A stretch of DNA of 64,000 nucleotides from Stromatinia cepivora (GCA_014898415.1 RCTD01000018.1:935001-999000), one strand, 5' to 3'; numbered from the stretch's first letter, positions 39,752-53,580 are shown. Numbers and translations: made by a program. Notes: generated by a model from the letters alone, not told the origin.

Positions 39752-40260
39752 GGTTGAGAAGGATGCGCCGAGGCTTTGGACACAGGGAATTGATCTGGCA
39801 CAGAGCTCATAAAAGTTCAAAAGGGTATATTCGTATCCCTTTCATGGCAAGTTGTAATTATTTCTCTGTCGCAGATGCTGTAAGTGGTAGTTTGGGCTTT
39901 CTGTGATCATAAAAAAAATTATTTGATGGAGCAAACAAGCGACGTTATTTTTGAAGCTGTCCTGCACACGAAAAATCGCGTCGCGAAGGATAAATAATTA
40001 AAGCATCGACCAAACCACTTACAAATTTCACAATATCACAGTTTGATGAAACTGCTGACTTCTGCAAACCTCACAAATGCGAAAGTACTTAACTTGCCAG
40101 CACTATCTAGGTACTTTTTGATGCATTGTACTGGACCCTGGAGGTCTTTGGAGCTCATCTCATATTACCATAAATCACAAGTCCGGCGGCACATCCCACA
40201 TCCTGTGAGAGTTCCAACTTCGGGAATGCGTCAAAATCTGTGTGATCGCAATCTTTTAAT
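39752..40260. promoter_or_regulatory. Shared divergent promoter region of nup192 and tel1
   Basis: Five hundred and nine bases separate the two start codons, so both promoters must lie here. I see no diagnostic operator or TATA element. The assignment rests on gene orientation only. Confidence 0.5.
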
Positions 40261-43200
40261 ATGTCGCATCCATATGCAGACCGTAGAAAGAAACCATTAG
40301 ATCAGGTTATTGGTAATTACGATTCTTGATTGGCAGTCTTCGACGCATAAGTTAAACAAATCCCAGATATCCTTAAAACTAGAAAGGCGGATTTATTTAA
40401 AGATTATCTGAAAGGTAAATCTATCTAAATCATGAATCTGCTTGGCAGATTTACATTTGCTAACTGGTGAGGACTAGATCTACCTAACATCTTCCATGGT
40501 ATCCTCAATGCCGATGATGCGTATGTCAGATATTCATCCTATATTGAAAGTTTTGGACTAATCTAGTCACCAGGAGCGATCGACCTACAGACGCTAAGTG
40601 CCACGAATTTTTCGAAATCCTATTCGAAATTGTCATCGAGGAAAAACGAAAATATCTACTTCCTGCAAAGCCAAATAGGTCCACGGATGGAAAGTCAAAA
40701 AAGCCAACAGCTGTGAAGTCGACCACTAAGCTAGAACAATCTACCAAGGCCATATGTTCCATAGTGGAGGCCGGAATATACAAGTTCAAGAAGAGGACCG
40801 TGAATGCTTTGATAATTCACATTATTGACACGATTCCTACATCAACTGGAGACTACTTTCAGCCGATAGTAAATAATTATCTTAAGACACTAGGCTATCT
40901 GCTCGAGAGACCAGCGAATGCAGCGGGTGTCAAGGATGTTCGGACTGAACTTATAGACTTTTCCGTCGATGGTATCGAGTTGTACCTCGGGGACATTGAC
41001 GAAGATCTGTTAGAGTCTGGCAAGGGGATTAGCCATCCATCACTGCTTAAATCTTCCTTTGGGCTGGGAAATATTCCAAAGAGGTCAAATTCGGTGTCTG
41101 AGCACGATGTAGAAGTCCTTTGTCAAATCCTCATCACACTTCTTTCTACTACCAACGATCATTCATTCCCAGCTCTTGAGCGAGTGGCCACCATGATGAT
41201 GCGCTTGCTACAGTACCTGAAATCGAATGTAAGCACGCTACATCGTTTAGCATTCTCCGTCCTTAATATCATTTTATCATCTTTTGCTGAAGAATATACC
41301 TCATTTTCGTTTTCAATTGGTCGGGAGTTAATTCCTTTAATATATCGGCTTTGGCAAGGTAAATCATTGCACAAGGACGAAAAGATTAATTCTGTGCGAG
41401 ATGAAATGCTGATTAGTTTGTACCATATTCATCTGCACCTGGAGAGCAATATCATGAGCAATGAGGATGTCGAGTTGGAGGGTAATTTAAACGATTTACT
41501 TGATGCCTTGAGGGCAGATTATTCTAGGCGAGAAAACAGCGATCAGCTCCAGTTAGACGATGTGGAAATTTTAGATTTGAGTTCTCGGAAGATGAGCTGC
41601 GATCCTTTTCATCTACATTGTTTCCGACTCAAATCTCACAACAATCGCACGGCTGGCACGGCTGCTGAGCGTAATTGGGCAAACCTACTCGCGATGGCCA
41701 TTCTAGAACGATTAGTGAGAGTCAAAGAGCACATACATCAAGTGAAACCAAAATTGGGAGGTGATTCGGATGATTCGGATGATTTGGATAATCACCCACG
41801 AAAGCGTCAACGCGTTTCGTGGTCATCTGAAAGATTACTCGATCCTCTTAAGTCTGGCGATCAGAAGATACTCTTAGCTGGTCTGCAACTGATACCATTC
41901 TTACTGCAAAACTTTAAACTCCCGCCTTCTTCTCTGAAAGAATTACTGGCTCATTTGGGCAATTGTGCTTTAGACAGGCGTGGTAACATTGCGTCATGGG
42001 CTTTACTTGGTATAGCAAGGTCAGTGCTTTGTTAACATTAACCTGCTATAGCTGACAATCGAAACACAGTTGTACATATCAGGTATGTGCTGCAGACGAG
42101 TCCTTAACAGATTGGAAACAGCTCTGGCATAACGGAGCTAAGTCGCTCACTTTTGCGGGGACTTGCCGCGCTGCTGCTCTAGCACTTCATGCAATTCACG
42201 CCAAACACCTGGTAGATTACCGTGATATTGAAGACAGTGTGAACGCAATCATCACCACAGCTGATATTAGTGGCCCGCCAGTCCTTTGCGAATCGTCGAT
42301 TTTCCTGGTCAATCACTTGCTGCAGGTCAAAGTTAGTGAAGCCCCCGGTGCGAGCCTGGCAGCCTGCCAGCATGTGATCTGTTGGCTTTTTGGAAGATGG
42401 AATCCAGGTGCGAGCGTCATTGTGCTATCTTTTGATTGAGACTAACGCATCTTAAGCTGATAGATTATTCATTGCTCAATTTGGGAAACATCTACACCCT
42501 TTTAACTTCGTTGCATTGTTGCGAACGAGCCTTGGCCTACCAAGTTTGCCTGTATTTTCAAACGGTCGTCATATGGGAGGTGCACTGTTTCAGGCATGGC
42601 AACAACACTTGGACAGGGAAAAGGTTCTTCGTTTCCTTTTACTACTTGACGCTGGTGCACCCGCCGAGGCAGATTTTGTGTGCCGACACTGTCCGAAATC
42701 TACCACTGATGATGATGTAGTCTTCCAATTAGATAGTGCTCACTTCAGTTCTGCCCGAAGACTGATCATCGAATTTCTAACATCCAAATGTAGCGAGCTT
42801 CTACAGATTTGGAGAAGCTTCAATGCAGAACGTTCTCCGCAGGTCTCCACTGACATGTATCGAGGCTCACTGAATGCATGCATCATCGGTCTTGATCTAT
42901 TACCGCATTTTGCCAATGCCGATTTAGAGCAGTTATCTCATTTAAGGGAGGACCTCCGAGGCTTAGGCGATGAGTTGCTAGAATTCTTGAAAAGATCAGA
43001 TGCCAAAGATTTTCACGCCACCGAAGAGTTTATCCACACTTTTTTGCAAACAGTCCAACCTCATCTCCCTCCTTGCGAATCCACTCAATTCAAGCACGTC
43101 GCGGAGCAAAACCCTCAATTGCTGCAATTTTTGAGCCTTATCTCGGAAGATTTCAAGCGTCGCCGTATAGTTCAAGAGTCAAGTTCAGCAATTAATGATG

Positions 43201-46200
43201 ATCCCATGGATATTGATGATGAATTTCCCACCCAGAGGAGTCACTCAGCAAAGGAAGCGCAAAAGCTGAACGTTCCCAGGCGAGCCATGGCACTTGAAAT
43301 GAGTTCTTCATCCTTTTTTATAGATACAATAGGCAGACTAATGCTTATCGCTGACATGCACGAGTCCCCAGAAAGCTGCACGGTGCCAACTTCTTTTATT
43401 GATGAGCTGGTCTCTATGAAGGATGAAGAGATACTCTCGTGTCGTCCACTCATGCGCGACGTGCTTCAATCTGATCTTGTTCTTGTAGAGACTGATGCCT
43501 ATCGCCTTTTCGAGCGTGTGGGACATATTCTTTCATCAGACGATTTCCTTGCCAGCGAAATCGCCATGTGCGCATGCTTGGACGTAATGATAGGACTTTT
43601 GCCCTTCTGGTCAATGGAAGAGCAGAACTCTTTCGTGAAACATGCCAAGCAACTATATGATTGGTTTATTTTACGAATCGAGAGGAGCGCCGATTCTACA
43701 GTCGTCCAGCTAGGAATTGTTAATCTGCTGCTACAACTTTTGCGAACAAATCAGAATTATGGAAATGCCCCTTCTCAGCCGTCACCACGTACTAGTCTAT
43801 TAAAGCTTCTCGAAAAAGGTAATACTTCTACGAAGTTCTTCATTGGTGATCAGATTTCGGAAATATTTGAGCTTTTCACGCTGAAAGAGCATGACAAAAT
43901 ATTCGTAGATGTGCTTGAGCTTTTACCTTCTGCACCAGAAGTCTTGGAAGGTATCGCGTTTCGACTTTATGTCCTGGCAAAACTAGCTTCCCGTTGGTCA
44001 ACTCTTCTGCGAAGATGCATTTACCATATTTTTGAAACTCCGGGTAGAATTTCGGGTTCTGTGCGACATGCCACTTGGTGCTTATCCTATGTTGCTTCTG
44101 CGCTCGCAGTAGCAAGTCCACAGGAGCTATTCGCATTGTTTGCGCCTCAAATTCTCTACACTTGGCTCGAGGTAGAGGCAATGGACGATATACCGTACCA
44201 AATCTTTGGCTTCGCTGCTCTCGGCGACTTGTTGGTATTCGCCCAGGAAGAGATCTGCGCCCTCATAATGATGCGGGGTCATGATACCCAACTGGGCCAC
44301 CTCGCTGAGCTGTTAAATATTCCCGCGGCCCAATTACTCCAGAAATGTTTTGCGAAAGCCATGGCATATTGTATTGCCAACAACATAAGCATACCGCCCT
44401 CGAGTGACAAGAAACGTATAAGTGGTGAGGCCAGACTGAAAAATCGCCTCGGCAAAGAATTGTTCTTAGAATGTGTTAATCTGCATTTTACAGATATACT
44501 AGCCACCTTGTTTAATGTTATAGACCAAGAGCAACATGTTGAAAAGTCATTCGCCAAGGATGAGAACTTAGTATATGCCGCAAAAATCATGGTAGAGATC
44601 AAATCTCTGAGCTCGTCTGAGATTATCTTGCCCCCAAGTCAGCAACCTGCATTCAAAGCAAAATACCTCTTACATGAAATCAAACATTTGTGTACAAGGA
44701 CAGTGCATGAGGCAGGCGATCTCTACACTCCAAGTTTAGTAGCTTTCATCGCTAGAAAGCTACTTAGGACTATCCATCCTGCACTTGGGTCTCTGCATGC
44801 TTGCTCTGTATTGCGAAAACTTCGTGTTTTAATCTCGCTTGCTGGAAATGCTGCAACTCGAGGTTATCCCTTGGAAATGCTTCTTCGATCTATAAGGCCT
44901 TACATCAAGGATCCTGAATGTGCAGATGATGCTATTGGTATTTTGCAATACCTATTAATCCAGGGCTCAGAATACCTAAAACTGTCTCCGTCTTTTGTTG
45001 CAAGCATTACCCTTTCGATACTCGGATCTCTACGTGTATTCATGCAGGAGCGTAGATCTAGCACAACTCAGGAGAGTCAACATCAAGCTACAATGTCTAA
45101 GGCCCAGAAATTTCATCTCTGGGTTGGTAAGTATGCCTCAAGGTATGAATCCCCTGCTTTGGCTGGGCCTTTGAGCTCAAGTTTCAGATCTCTCGTGGCC
45201 TCTGCTCAAGAGGTTCGAGCAATTGGGAACGCTGAAAAGGGTACAATAGAAAGCACACTACTGGATCGGCTACTGGAGGATGAAAAGAATGGGGGCATTT
45301 TACTGACTCTACCTGCTCGAAAGCTTGCGCTCAGTATGCTATGCTCCGAGTTTGAATGCCCTACTTCTTTCAGGAGCGATATATACGGTGAAGATGCAGT
45401 TGCCGAAGCAAGGGCTGCTGTCGTGTGGAAGTCTTGCAGAGGAAATCCATCGAATAAACAATACATGTCTTGGGCCGCGCGTGTACTCGGAAGAGCCTTT
45501 GCGGCTACTGGGCATGTGCACCACGAACTTCTGCAAGAATCCACATTGTCGGAAATGAAGGAACTAAAGACATCATCCGAAGTTAATCTTTCATCAAGGG
45601 CATGTATATTGAGCCTTCTTCAATCGATAATTTTAGGAGACGATAGTTCAGCAGCGGGGATTGCTGAAACGGCTTTACGTATCATTGTTACAACTTCAGA
45701 CCAGCAGATTTTGGAAATCGGTCGCCAAAGTCTACCGCCACCAGTGTTCGAAGCGTCAGCGTGGAATCCTTATCCCGTTCCGCCATGTGAGATCGCAGAA
45801 CCTGTAGATGATATGAATAGCTTAGGGAGTCATCTCGAGGCAACTTTCATCCTTTCTCCTAATTGGCTACAAGACCTCTCCATTGCGTTGGTCAGAGCTG
45901 TCCCTAAAGATCCCATACTATGCGCCTTAGCGCCAGTTCTTAGGGATGTGCCAGACTTTGCCGATCAAGCATTTCCGTTCATTCTCCACCTCGTACTCTC
46001 GACGGATCTACCGGCACAGAAAAATAGCCGTAATAAAATCTCTAATGCATTTGCGGCATGGTTTTCTAGAAGTCAAGCCGTCGAAAAGAACAACCTGAAA
46101 ACTCTGATTAACTCGATTTTATATTTACGTACTCAACCTCTACCCCACGAGAAATCCTCGGCGGATCGTTTGCATTGGTTAGATCTCGACTACCTCAAAG

Positions 46201-49200
46201 TCGCTACGGCCGCCATACATTGTGGAATGTTTAAAACGGCTTTGATATTTGTTGAAGAACATCAATCGATCCCAGTCAAATCATCTCGACGTTCTTCAAC
46301 GATGAAAGATGGCGGTGAAGCTCCCGAAATCCCGACAGATTTGCTTCTCGCAATTTTTGAGAACATTGATGACCCGGATCTATATTATGGAGTGCAACAG
46401 ACAGCCAGCTTAAGCACGATATTAGCAAGGCTAGAATATGAGAAAGATGGGCCCAAAGGTCTTGCTTTCAGAGGTGCACAATATGATAGTCACATCAAGC
46501 AGCAAGACCCTAGAGCCGCTCAGGACGCACAATCTCTTGTTAAGGCCCTAGATATGCTTAGCTTGAGTGGTCTTTCTCTCTCCCTACTGCAAGCACAACA
46601 GAGTTCTGGAATAGCTGGTACATCCTTAGATTCTATGTTTCGTACCGCCCGTAAACTGGAACAATGGGACATTCCAGCTCCTGCTAGCGACAATCACTCT
46701 GTGACAATCTACAAAGCTTTCCAAGCAGCTCATGTTGCTACAAACCGTGGAACACTCTTGAAAGCAATCAATGAAGGACTTGAGGGCACAATGGAACGCC
46801 TCGTGCGAGATGACCTCGGGGCCAGTGCCCTTCACGAATCGCTTAGAACATTGGCGGCTCTTTCCGAAATGGACGAAGTGCTTAGCTCTCAGGGGTCCGG
46901 AGAATTTGAAGAAGTCCTGTCAAGATTTCGGAATCGATCTGAATGGATGAAGACGGGGAGGTAAGTACTTGGCACGTTCTACCATAATCATAGCTAATAT
47001 GAAATTAGGTTTGATGACATTAGCCAGATGATTTCTTGTCGAGGAACAACTTTAAGTACCTTGAGCCAGCAACCACGCCTTCGAGACATACTCAACCTCT
47101 CTTCTAAAGATACAAGACTAGTGGAGGTACATGTTGCACTCATGGCTTCGTCGCTGAATCGTGCTCATGGTGCCCTACAAGAATCTTTATCTCTGGCAAC
47201 TTCATTAATCGATCTTATCAAACCCTGCCAATCCCTTGGTATGGACATTGAAGCTGCAGTTCATATGGAGACCGCGGACGCATTGTGGGAGCAAGGTGAA
47301 ATGACATCTTCAATAGGCATATTACGGGCCTTGGACAATGCACCCTTCTTAAAAGCACAGACTATTTCTGTTGGTCGTCCTGATCTCCTATCTAAGATTG
47401 GTCACCAAGTCTCCGAAGCCAGACTCGAGAAGCCTGATCGTATCATTGAGAAATATCTAAAACCTGCCCTCAAGGACTTAAAAACGTCCGACGGCCATGA
47501 AGCTGCGAAAGTCTTCCATCAATTCGCTGTGTTCTGTGATCAACAACTACAGGACCCTGATAGTTTGGAAGATTTGGAGCGAATGAAGAAGTTAAGCGAG
47601 ATGAGATCCAGTGATGTCGCCGACTACGAAGAACTTCTGAGAAAAGCAACATCATCAGCAGAGAGAGCAAGGCATAATAGTTATCTAAAAAAGGCCAAGA
47701 CGTGGCTCGGACTAGACGAGCGAGAATATCGCCGCCATTGCTCCAACAGAGACGAGTTTTTGCGCCAATGCTTGGAGAACTATCTTCTCGCTTTAGCTGC
47801 TTCGGATAACCATGATGGCAATTCGCTACGTTTTACAGCACTCTGGCTTGAACATTCCGCAGAAAACTTTGCCAATGAAGCTGTCGCCAAAGTTTTGCCC
47901 AAGGTACCTAGTCGAAAATTCGCTACGTTGATGAACCAGCTCAGTTCTCGTTTACTTGACAATGATTCGAAATTTCAGCAACTTCTCTTCAACCTAGTTT
48001 TACGAATCTGCACGGATCACCCATATCATGGCATGTACCAGATATATGCTGGGTCTCACAGTCGGCCAAATACCAAAGATGAAATAGCTATTTCAAGGAA
48101 TAAAGCGACTCTCAAGGTTTCAGAGCAACTCCAAAGAGCTGAGAACTCACGGGAAATTTGGGCTGCGTTGGGTTTCGTCATACAGCCATATACTCAGCTC
48201 GCGGGTGAGAAAGATGACCAGAAGTATAAAACTGGTAAAAAGCTTTCGATTAAAGATTCCTCTGCGGGGTTAAAACTCAACAACATCGTGAGGAAGTACT
48301 CCATACCTCCTCCGACAATACAAATAGATCTTCGTGCAGACAAAAATTATTCCAAGGTTCCAAAAATGGTTAGATTCGAGTCACAGATGAGTATAGCATC
48401 TGGAGTAAGTGCACCGAAGATCATCACTGCCGTGGCGGATAACGGGGCGCGATTTAAGCAATTGGTAAGAATTCAAGATAGTGGATGCCAACATTACAGC
48501 TAACATACATTAGGTAAAAGGTGGCAATGATGATCTGCGCCAAGATGCCATCATGGAACAGGTATTTGCTCAAGTCAGCGAACTCTTGAAAACGAACAGA
48601 GCTACTCGACAAAGAAACCTCAGCATCAGAACCTACAAAGTCCTACCATTGACCTCCATAGCTGGTGTCATCGAATTCGTGCCAAGCACAATTCCCTTGC
48701 ATGAATATCTCATGCCAGCACATGAGCGCTTCTATCCAAAAGACCTGAAAGGAACCGTATGTCGTAAAGAGATTGGGGAAGTTCAAGGTCAACCAACTGA
48801 AGCACGAATCAAGAAATTCAGATGGGTCACTGATCGTTTTCATCCCGTTATGCACTATTTCTTCACAGAACACTTCAACGATCCTGACGAATGGTTCACC
48901 AAACGCCTAGCATACACACGTAGCACAGCTGCCATATCTATACTAGGCCACGTTCTCGGATTAGGTGACAGGCATGGTCACAATATTCTTCTTGATTTTG
49001 AAAGCGGTGAAGTGGTCCATATTGATCTTGGTGTGGCTTTTGAAATGGGCCGGGTTCTCCCGGTCCCTGAATTAGTACCTTTCCGCCTCACTCGCGATAT
49101 TGTCGATGGAATGGGCATTACGAAAACCGAAGGCGTGTTTCGAAGATGCTGTGAATTCACTCTTTCTGCTTTGCGTAAGGAAGTCTATAGTATTATGACG

Positions 49201-49585
49201 ATCCTTGATGTTCTGCGATATGATCCATTGTACAGCTGGTCTATATCGCCTGTGCGACTCGCAAAACTGCAGGTGGCGCAAAGTGTTGCGCCGGAATTTG
49301 GTATGGGACACGAGAGGGGTGGTGAAAAGCAAGCAGTCAATCAACCGAGTGAGGCTGATAAAGCTTTGACTGTGGTTAACAAGAAGTTGTCCAAAACATT
49401 AAGTGTGGAAGCTACAGTCAATGATTTGATCAATCAAGCGAGTGATGAGAGGAATCTGGCGGTTTTGTATTCCGGTATGTTCTGCATTTCCCTTCTGTCT
49501 CTCTATCCTTTCCATATGTCGCAGCGGGATTATCTCTTTAAACGAATGCTAACTAATACCCATAGGTTGGGCTGCATACGCGTAA
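40261..49585 (+). CDS. tel1: Tel1, ATM-family checkpoint protein kinase
   Basis: Tel1/ATM is a giant nuclear Ser/Thr kinase recruited by Mre11-Rad50-Nbs1 to double-strand breaks and telomeres. My model has nine exons: 40261-40312, 40367-40414, 40478-40520, 40574-42019, 42070-42407, 42457-46960, 47009-48464, 48514-49474 and 49566-49585, giving 2955 residues in frame. The first three tiny exons encode a TAN-like motif ([20 protein letters not shown]). A helical HEAT/FAT solenoid fills the middle. The PI3K-like kinase domain is at about residues 2600-2870, with GDRHGHNIL (putative catalytic D2781 and N2786) and HIDLG (metal-binding D2800). The FATC end reads [16 protein letters not shown], the last residues coming from a 20-nt exon. 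It is Tel1 rather than the ATR homologue because of the TAN motif, the length and this C-terminus. The acceptor of exon 3 could instead be at 40472, adding two residues. Confidence 0.93.
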
Positions 49586-50267
49586 AGGCGGAGATAGATA
49601 AATAGAACACCACCTTCGAAAGTAAGGCGTTCAAAGAAATGTTGTATTAGAAATCACCTTTTCTAAGGTGTAGCTAAGCTATGTATCATATTTGCGTCAA
49701 TGCCCATAATTTCATTTGCCTTGTTGGCAGGCATAGCTTGGCGTTACACTTTTGCTCTTCTCTGGCATACGAGATGGAATAGATAGTGAAAAATTAATGA
49801 TTTATGATGAAAGAGGAGTAAGAGTTCCTTTTGATTTGTGATGGTTTTAAAGATATAAACTCGACACCCTACAAAATTTCACTATCCAAACATCTCACAC
49901 ATCTGAAATTCACTTCAAGATATCAATCAAAATATGAAAACGGAAAGAGGTATGTTCGTTCTTTTGAAAAGGGCTTAATCTTGTGCTAACAATCATACCT
50001 TAAAAAAAACTTTTGAAACTCCTACTTCCCCAGTGCTCCTCCGCTGTGATCATATCAACTAAGCAAGAAATATCCAGATGAGTTTTCCGATTTAATCTAA
50101 CCTTGGTATGCCACACTGTACCCACAGTTTAAAGTAAAACGGAACAACGACAAGCACCCCAAAAGTGTGGACATGCAACACTAGATGCTCATTCTGATAC
50201 ATCTAATCTAGAGCCCGATCTCAATTTTTGAATGCAGGTCCCTCCACTCAATCGCAATCACTTTCTT

Positions 50268-50399
50268 TTACGATGCCAAAGTATTTATAGGTTGAATTGA
50301 CTGATAACTCATGGGGATATTGCACGAATCGCATCGAGGTGTTTCGTCCTCACCGGTAAGTAGAGAAGCCCTGCACTTGGAGCAATGCCAAAGCGCCAT
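50268..50399 (-). CDS. Candidate 43-residue zinc-ribbon-like small protein
   Basis: A short open frame starting at an ATG at 50399 and ending in TAA. It reads MALWHCSKCRASLLTG, then EDETPRCDSCNIPMSYQ, then a 10-residue tail. The four cysteines (C6, C9, C23, C26) form CxxC and CxxC pairs 13 residues apart, the layout of a zinc ribbon, with Trp next to the first pair. Short proteins and domains of this kind (WxCxxC..RCxxC) are common in fungi. The pattern is directly visible. Expression, zinc binding and function are inference. The frame could also be the first exon of a longer gene, since a GGTGAG donor-like site lies inside it. Confidence 0.4.
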   Translation of the reverse strand: MALWHCSKCRASLLTGEDETPRCDSCNIPMSYQSIQPINTLAS

Positions 50400-51394
50400 G
50401 ATGTATTGGAGATGAAGGTCTTATTTGATGCGGTGCTGATATGTATTTGTTTTTTGCGGAGAGGTTGATGGCAAGTTTCGAATTTGACGTTTCTTGTGTC
50501 GAGAAAGGCAGGTATGGATACTTACTTATGTGTACTACCTGTGGATGGCTGCTGTGTGAATGGCTTGAGATACCACATTAAGTTGGATTGACTTTCCGTG
50601 CATCATTCGCCGTATGTCCCTTGAGGCACAATCCCCTCGTGTTTTTGATTCATTGTAGCCCCAAATATTTAGTACAGCATTGATCCTGGTAGGGTAGGTA
50701 TTTTATCACTGAAGCGACCCTAGACGTTCATATTCAATCTTACACATTCTAATATCCTCTTGTTGTAGATCTCATATTATTGAGATAAGTCATCTATTGG
50801 CTGGATCAGGATCTGTATTCAGATCTGCATCTAATTCTCATTCACTCTTCTCTTCTCACTGTTTTGTTGCATATCTCGTTTGCTCCTGAGCGTGTCTATT
50901 GGCCAAAATTGGAACTGGCGCCGGAGCTAGAAATGAACCTCATATTCACTTTCGTATCCCAATGTTTTGTTGAATACCTAGGTGTCGAGACTCTGCAAGA
51001 AGTCTGTGGTCTGGCTGGTTTGAGGGACTTTGATCACCAGGTACTTGAGGGTCTCAGAACTTCAAAAACATTGCCCCATTCGCATTCACTGAAAGCTTTG
51101 AAGTGAGTTGACCGTATTATGTTGGAAATCCTTCAATATGATGTGCATTGGGAATCCGGGCAGATCTATAGGTTGACTCATCGGCGAGGAGGTCGACCGG
51201 GGAAGATCATTGACGACACAGCTGGTTCTTAAAATTGCATGAGGTCAGCGAGAGGAATATGATGTTAAATGTTTGTTCTCATACATCACAATTTTTCTCC
51301 TCGTCTCGACCAGCTCTACCCACGGATCCTGTCACTCGTCTCCAATCCCTTGGACATACTCCGTAGTTAATAAGCTTCTCCGTCTCAACCAATC

Positions 51395-51646
51395 ATGGAT
51401 CAGAAATTTCGTTCACCTAGCGAATATCAAAATAAAAGTGGGTTTCGGATGATGCTCATGGCCCGCTCCCGAAAGTCCGTTGGAGCTTTTCAGCCCGCTT
51501 CCGTCGTGCCTACGAGGAATACGGATTCGGAATTATCAAAAGGCGGAGTCTCACTCCTAGCTTCAGTCTTACTGGCCTTTTTCTACACGTTCTCATCAAT
51601 CACAGTGCTTCTTCTGATACCTGCCTATTGGACGCGAAACAATTGA
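51395..51646 (+). CDS. Weak candidate: 83-residue protein with C-terminal membrane segment
   Basis: An unspliced frame from a fair ATG context (CAATCATGG). The first 50 residues are polar and basic, followed by GGVSLLASVLLAFFYTFSSI and VLLLIPAYW, a hydrophobic helix ending six residues before the C-terminus. This would be a tail-anchored topology. There is no recognised family, and frames of this length occur by chance in this region, so it is listed only as a candidate. Confidence 0.25.
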   Translation: MDQKFRSPSEYQNKSGFRMMLMARSRKSVGAFQPASVVPTRNTDSELSKGGVSLLASVLLAFFYTFSSITVLLLIPAYWTRNN

Positions 51647-52479
51647 AGTTTCTTGGAAGCTAGCCCTGATGTGCATTGATCTCGCCAAATTCGAGAGTCA
51701 TCCATATCATTTCAAAAGGGGTAATGGAACTTCGGACGCGTCGAAATATGGAATGGAACATCGAGCTATGTTAGAATAAAATGGTAGCTCGCTTAGTACT
51801 ACCTTTGCTGTCGATAGATGCATATCGGCATGTGTACACCTTGCTCTAGCATGGATTCAAACTTGGCAAGATTCGGGAGATTTTTATCTCATCCTCCTAT
51901 CCCGTTTATATCATTATCTATTGGCCTTCATGTTAGTTTATTACATCGCCCCAGTTTCCCCAGCCCCCGCTATCACATTATAGTCACTCGTTGCAGCTGG
52001 TTGCTTTCCGTCCTCCAGCCAATTACTTTTCTGTATTCATAATAGATTTAGAAATCCAGAACTATTCAGACGAATCTTCCTAACTAAAACCAAAGATAGT
52101 ATATATATATATATATATAAAAAAGAGAATAAGATTCAAAATAAAGATTAATTTTTTATAATCTCCTGAGTAGTCAGCTAATAATGGGGTGTGGGTATGG
52201 ATATGGGTATAGGTATTAATAAAAGTGATAGAAATAAAATGGAGAAGAGGCTGTGATGAGGTCTCTTTTCCAGTTGGAGGGGAGGGGAAGGATGGATTAT
52301 TTGGTTAGGAATAGATGGATTTTGATATTGATGGAGTTTATGCTTGTGCTGGTGTTTGTGCTTGTGTATGGTTTTTGGGGGTGAATGGACTGGGAGATGT
52401 AGATATAGGTTTAGGTGTAGGTATAGTTAGTGATTAGGGGGGATGGGATATAGATTACTCATTTTTATTGATTTTGTTG

Positions 52480-53580
52480 AGTTAAATGAGGTTTTGGGAG
52501 GGAAATGATATTTACCATATACAATATTTAATTCATTTTGTAGAATATGATTTAATGATTTCCAAAAAAAATGAATAATTTATTTTTAATTATTTTTGTT
52601 GAAAAGTTATTTAAGATTTTTATATTTTTCAATTTGTATATAAATTATATATGAATTAAAATCGAATTTTTAATCTTGAAAATTTCAATAAAATAAAAAA
52701 TTAAAACTATGAAATTTTCAGAATTCATTAATATCTATATAAGGAATCTAATTAATTATATTAATTATATTGATTTATTATAAAATTATTAATAAGTGAA
52801 AATTATAATTTTTGATATAAAAGAGTAATTTAAAAGAGAGATGGCCCAAAAATAGAATAGTTGATTTAAACATTCAATTTTATTTTTTGAAAAAACTAAA
52901 TTGATATTCGAGTAAAGTTAAGAATTTAAAATAGATTGATATAATTTAAATATTAATTATCAAAAGTTGAAGTGGTTTATAATGATATTGATATATGAAT
53001 TAATTAATATATATCTTGGAATAGATATTAAATAAATAGAGTAAACAATCTTCTTATTCTAAACCTACAAATGAAATATTAGATAGAATAATAGAATATA
53101 TATAATTATAATGATAAGAATTATATAAATCCTTTTTTTCATTTTCTATATTTCTTAGAAACTCGAGATGATTTTCTTTGTTTCTCATTTCGCTTTCCAT
53201 TTTTCGAAAGTGTTTTTTTGGTGGTTATAGAAAAGGGGTAGTAAGGTAGTAGATGATAGGAGAACTTGATTTCATCTAGACTATCTATAGATTATAGGTA
53301 TTTCTTATTACTACAAGAAATCGTATTATTCTATACAATTACCAGAGAATTTTTAATTGTTTATCCTTCCCTTTTTCTTTTGTTTGTTTGTATATTTGTA
53401 TATTTATACCAACATCTTGGAATTTAGCCACTTTCTTAAGTTCTCTCCATTTCTATACAAAGAAATTTGTAATATCGACTCGAATGTGGTTTTTAGTTTT
53501 AATTTGATTATTGAGATTATAATTATAATTGTAATTGAGATTTATTAATAATCCTAAGATTAAATATATATATCTTTATT
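52480..53580. other. AT-rich, likely mutated (RIP-like) island
   Basis: About 1.1 kb made almost entirely of A and T words (AATTTAT, TTATAAA), with very few G or C, sharply unlike the flanking gene-bearing DNA. It borders the LTR elements. Such islands in ascomycetes usually derive from repeat-induced point mutation of old transposons; the identity of any parent element is not visible. Confidence 0.6.

Noticed and set aside
50864..51106. 80-codon plus-strand frame
   Set aside because: It lacks an ATG at its start and shows no recognised features; an internal ATG would give a short protein without support.
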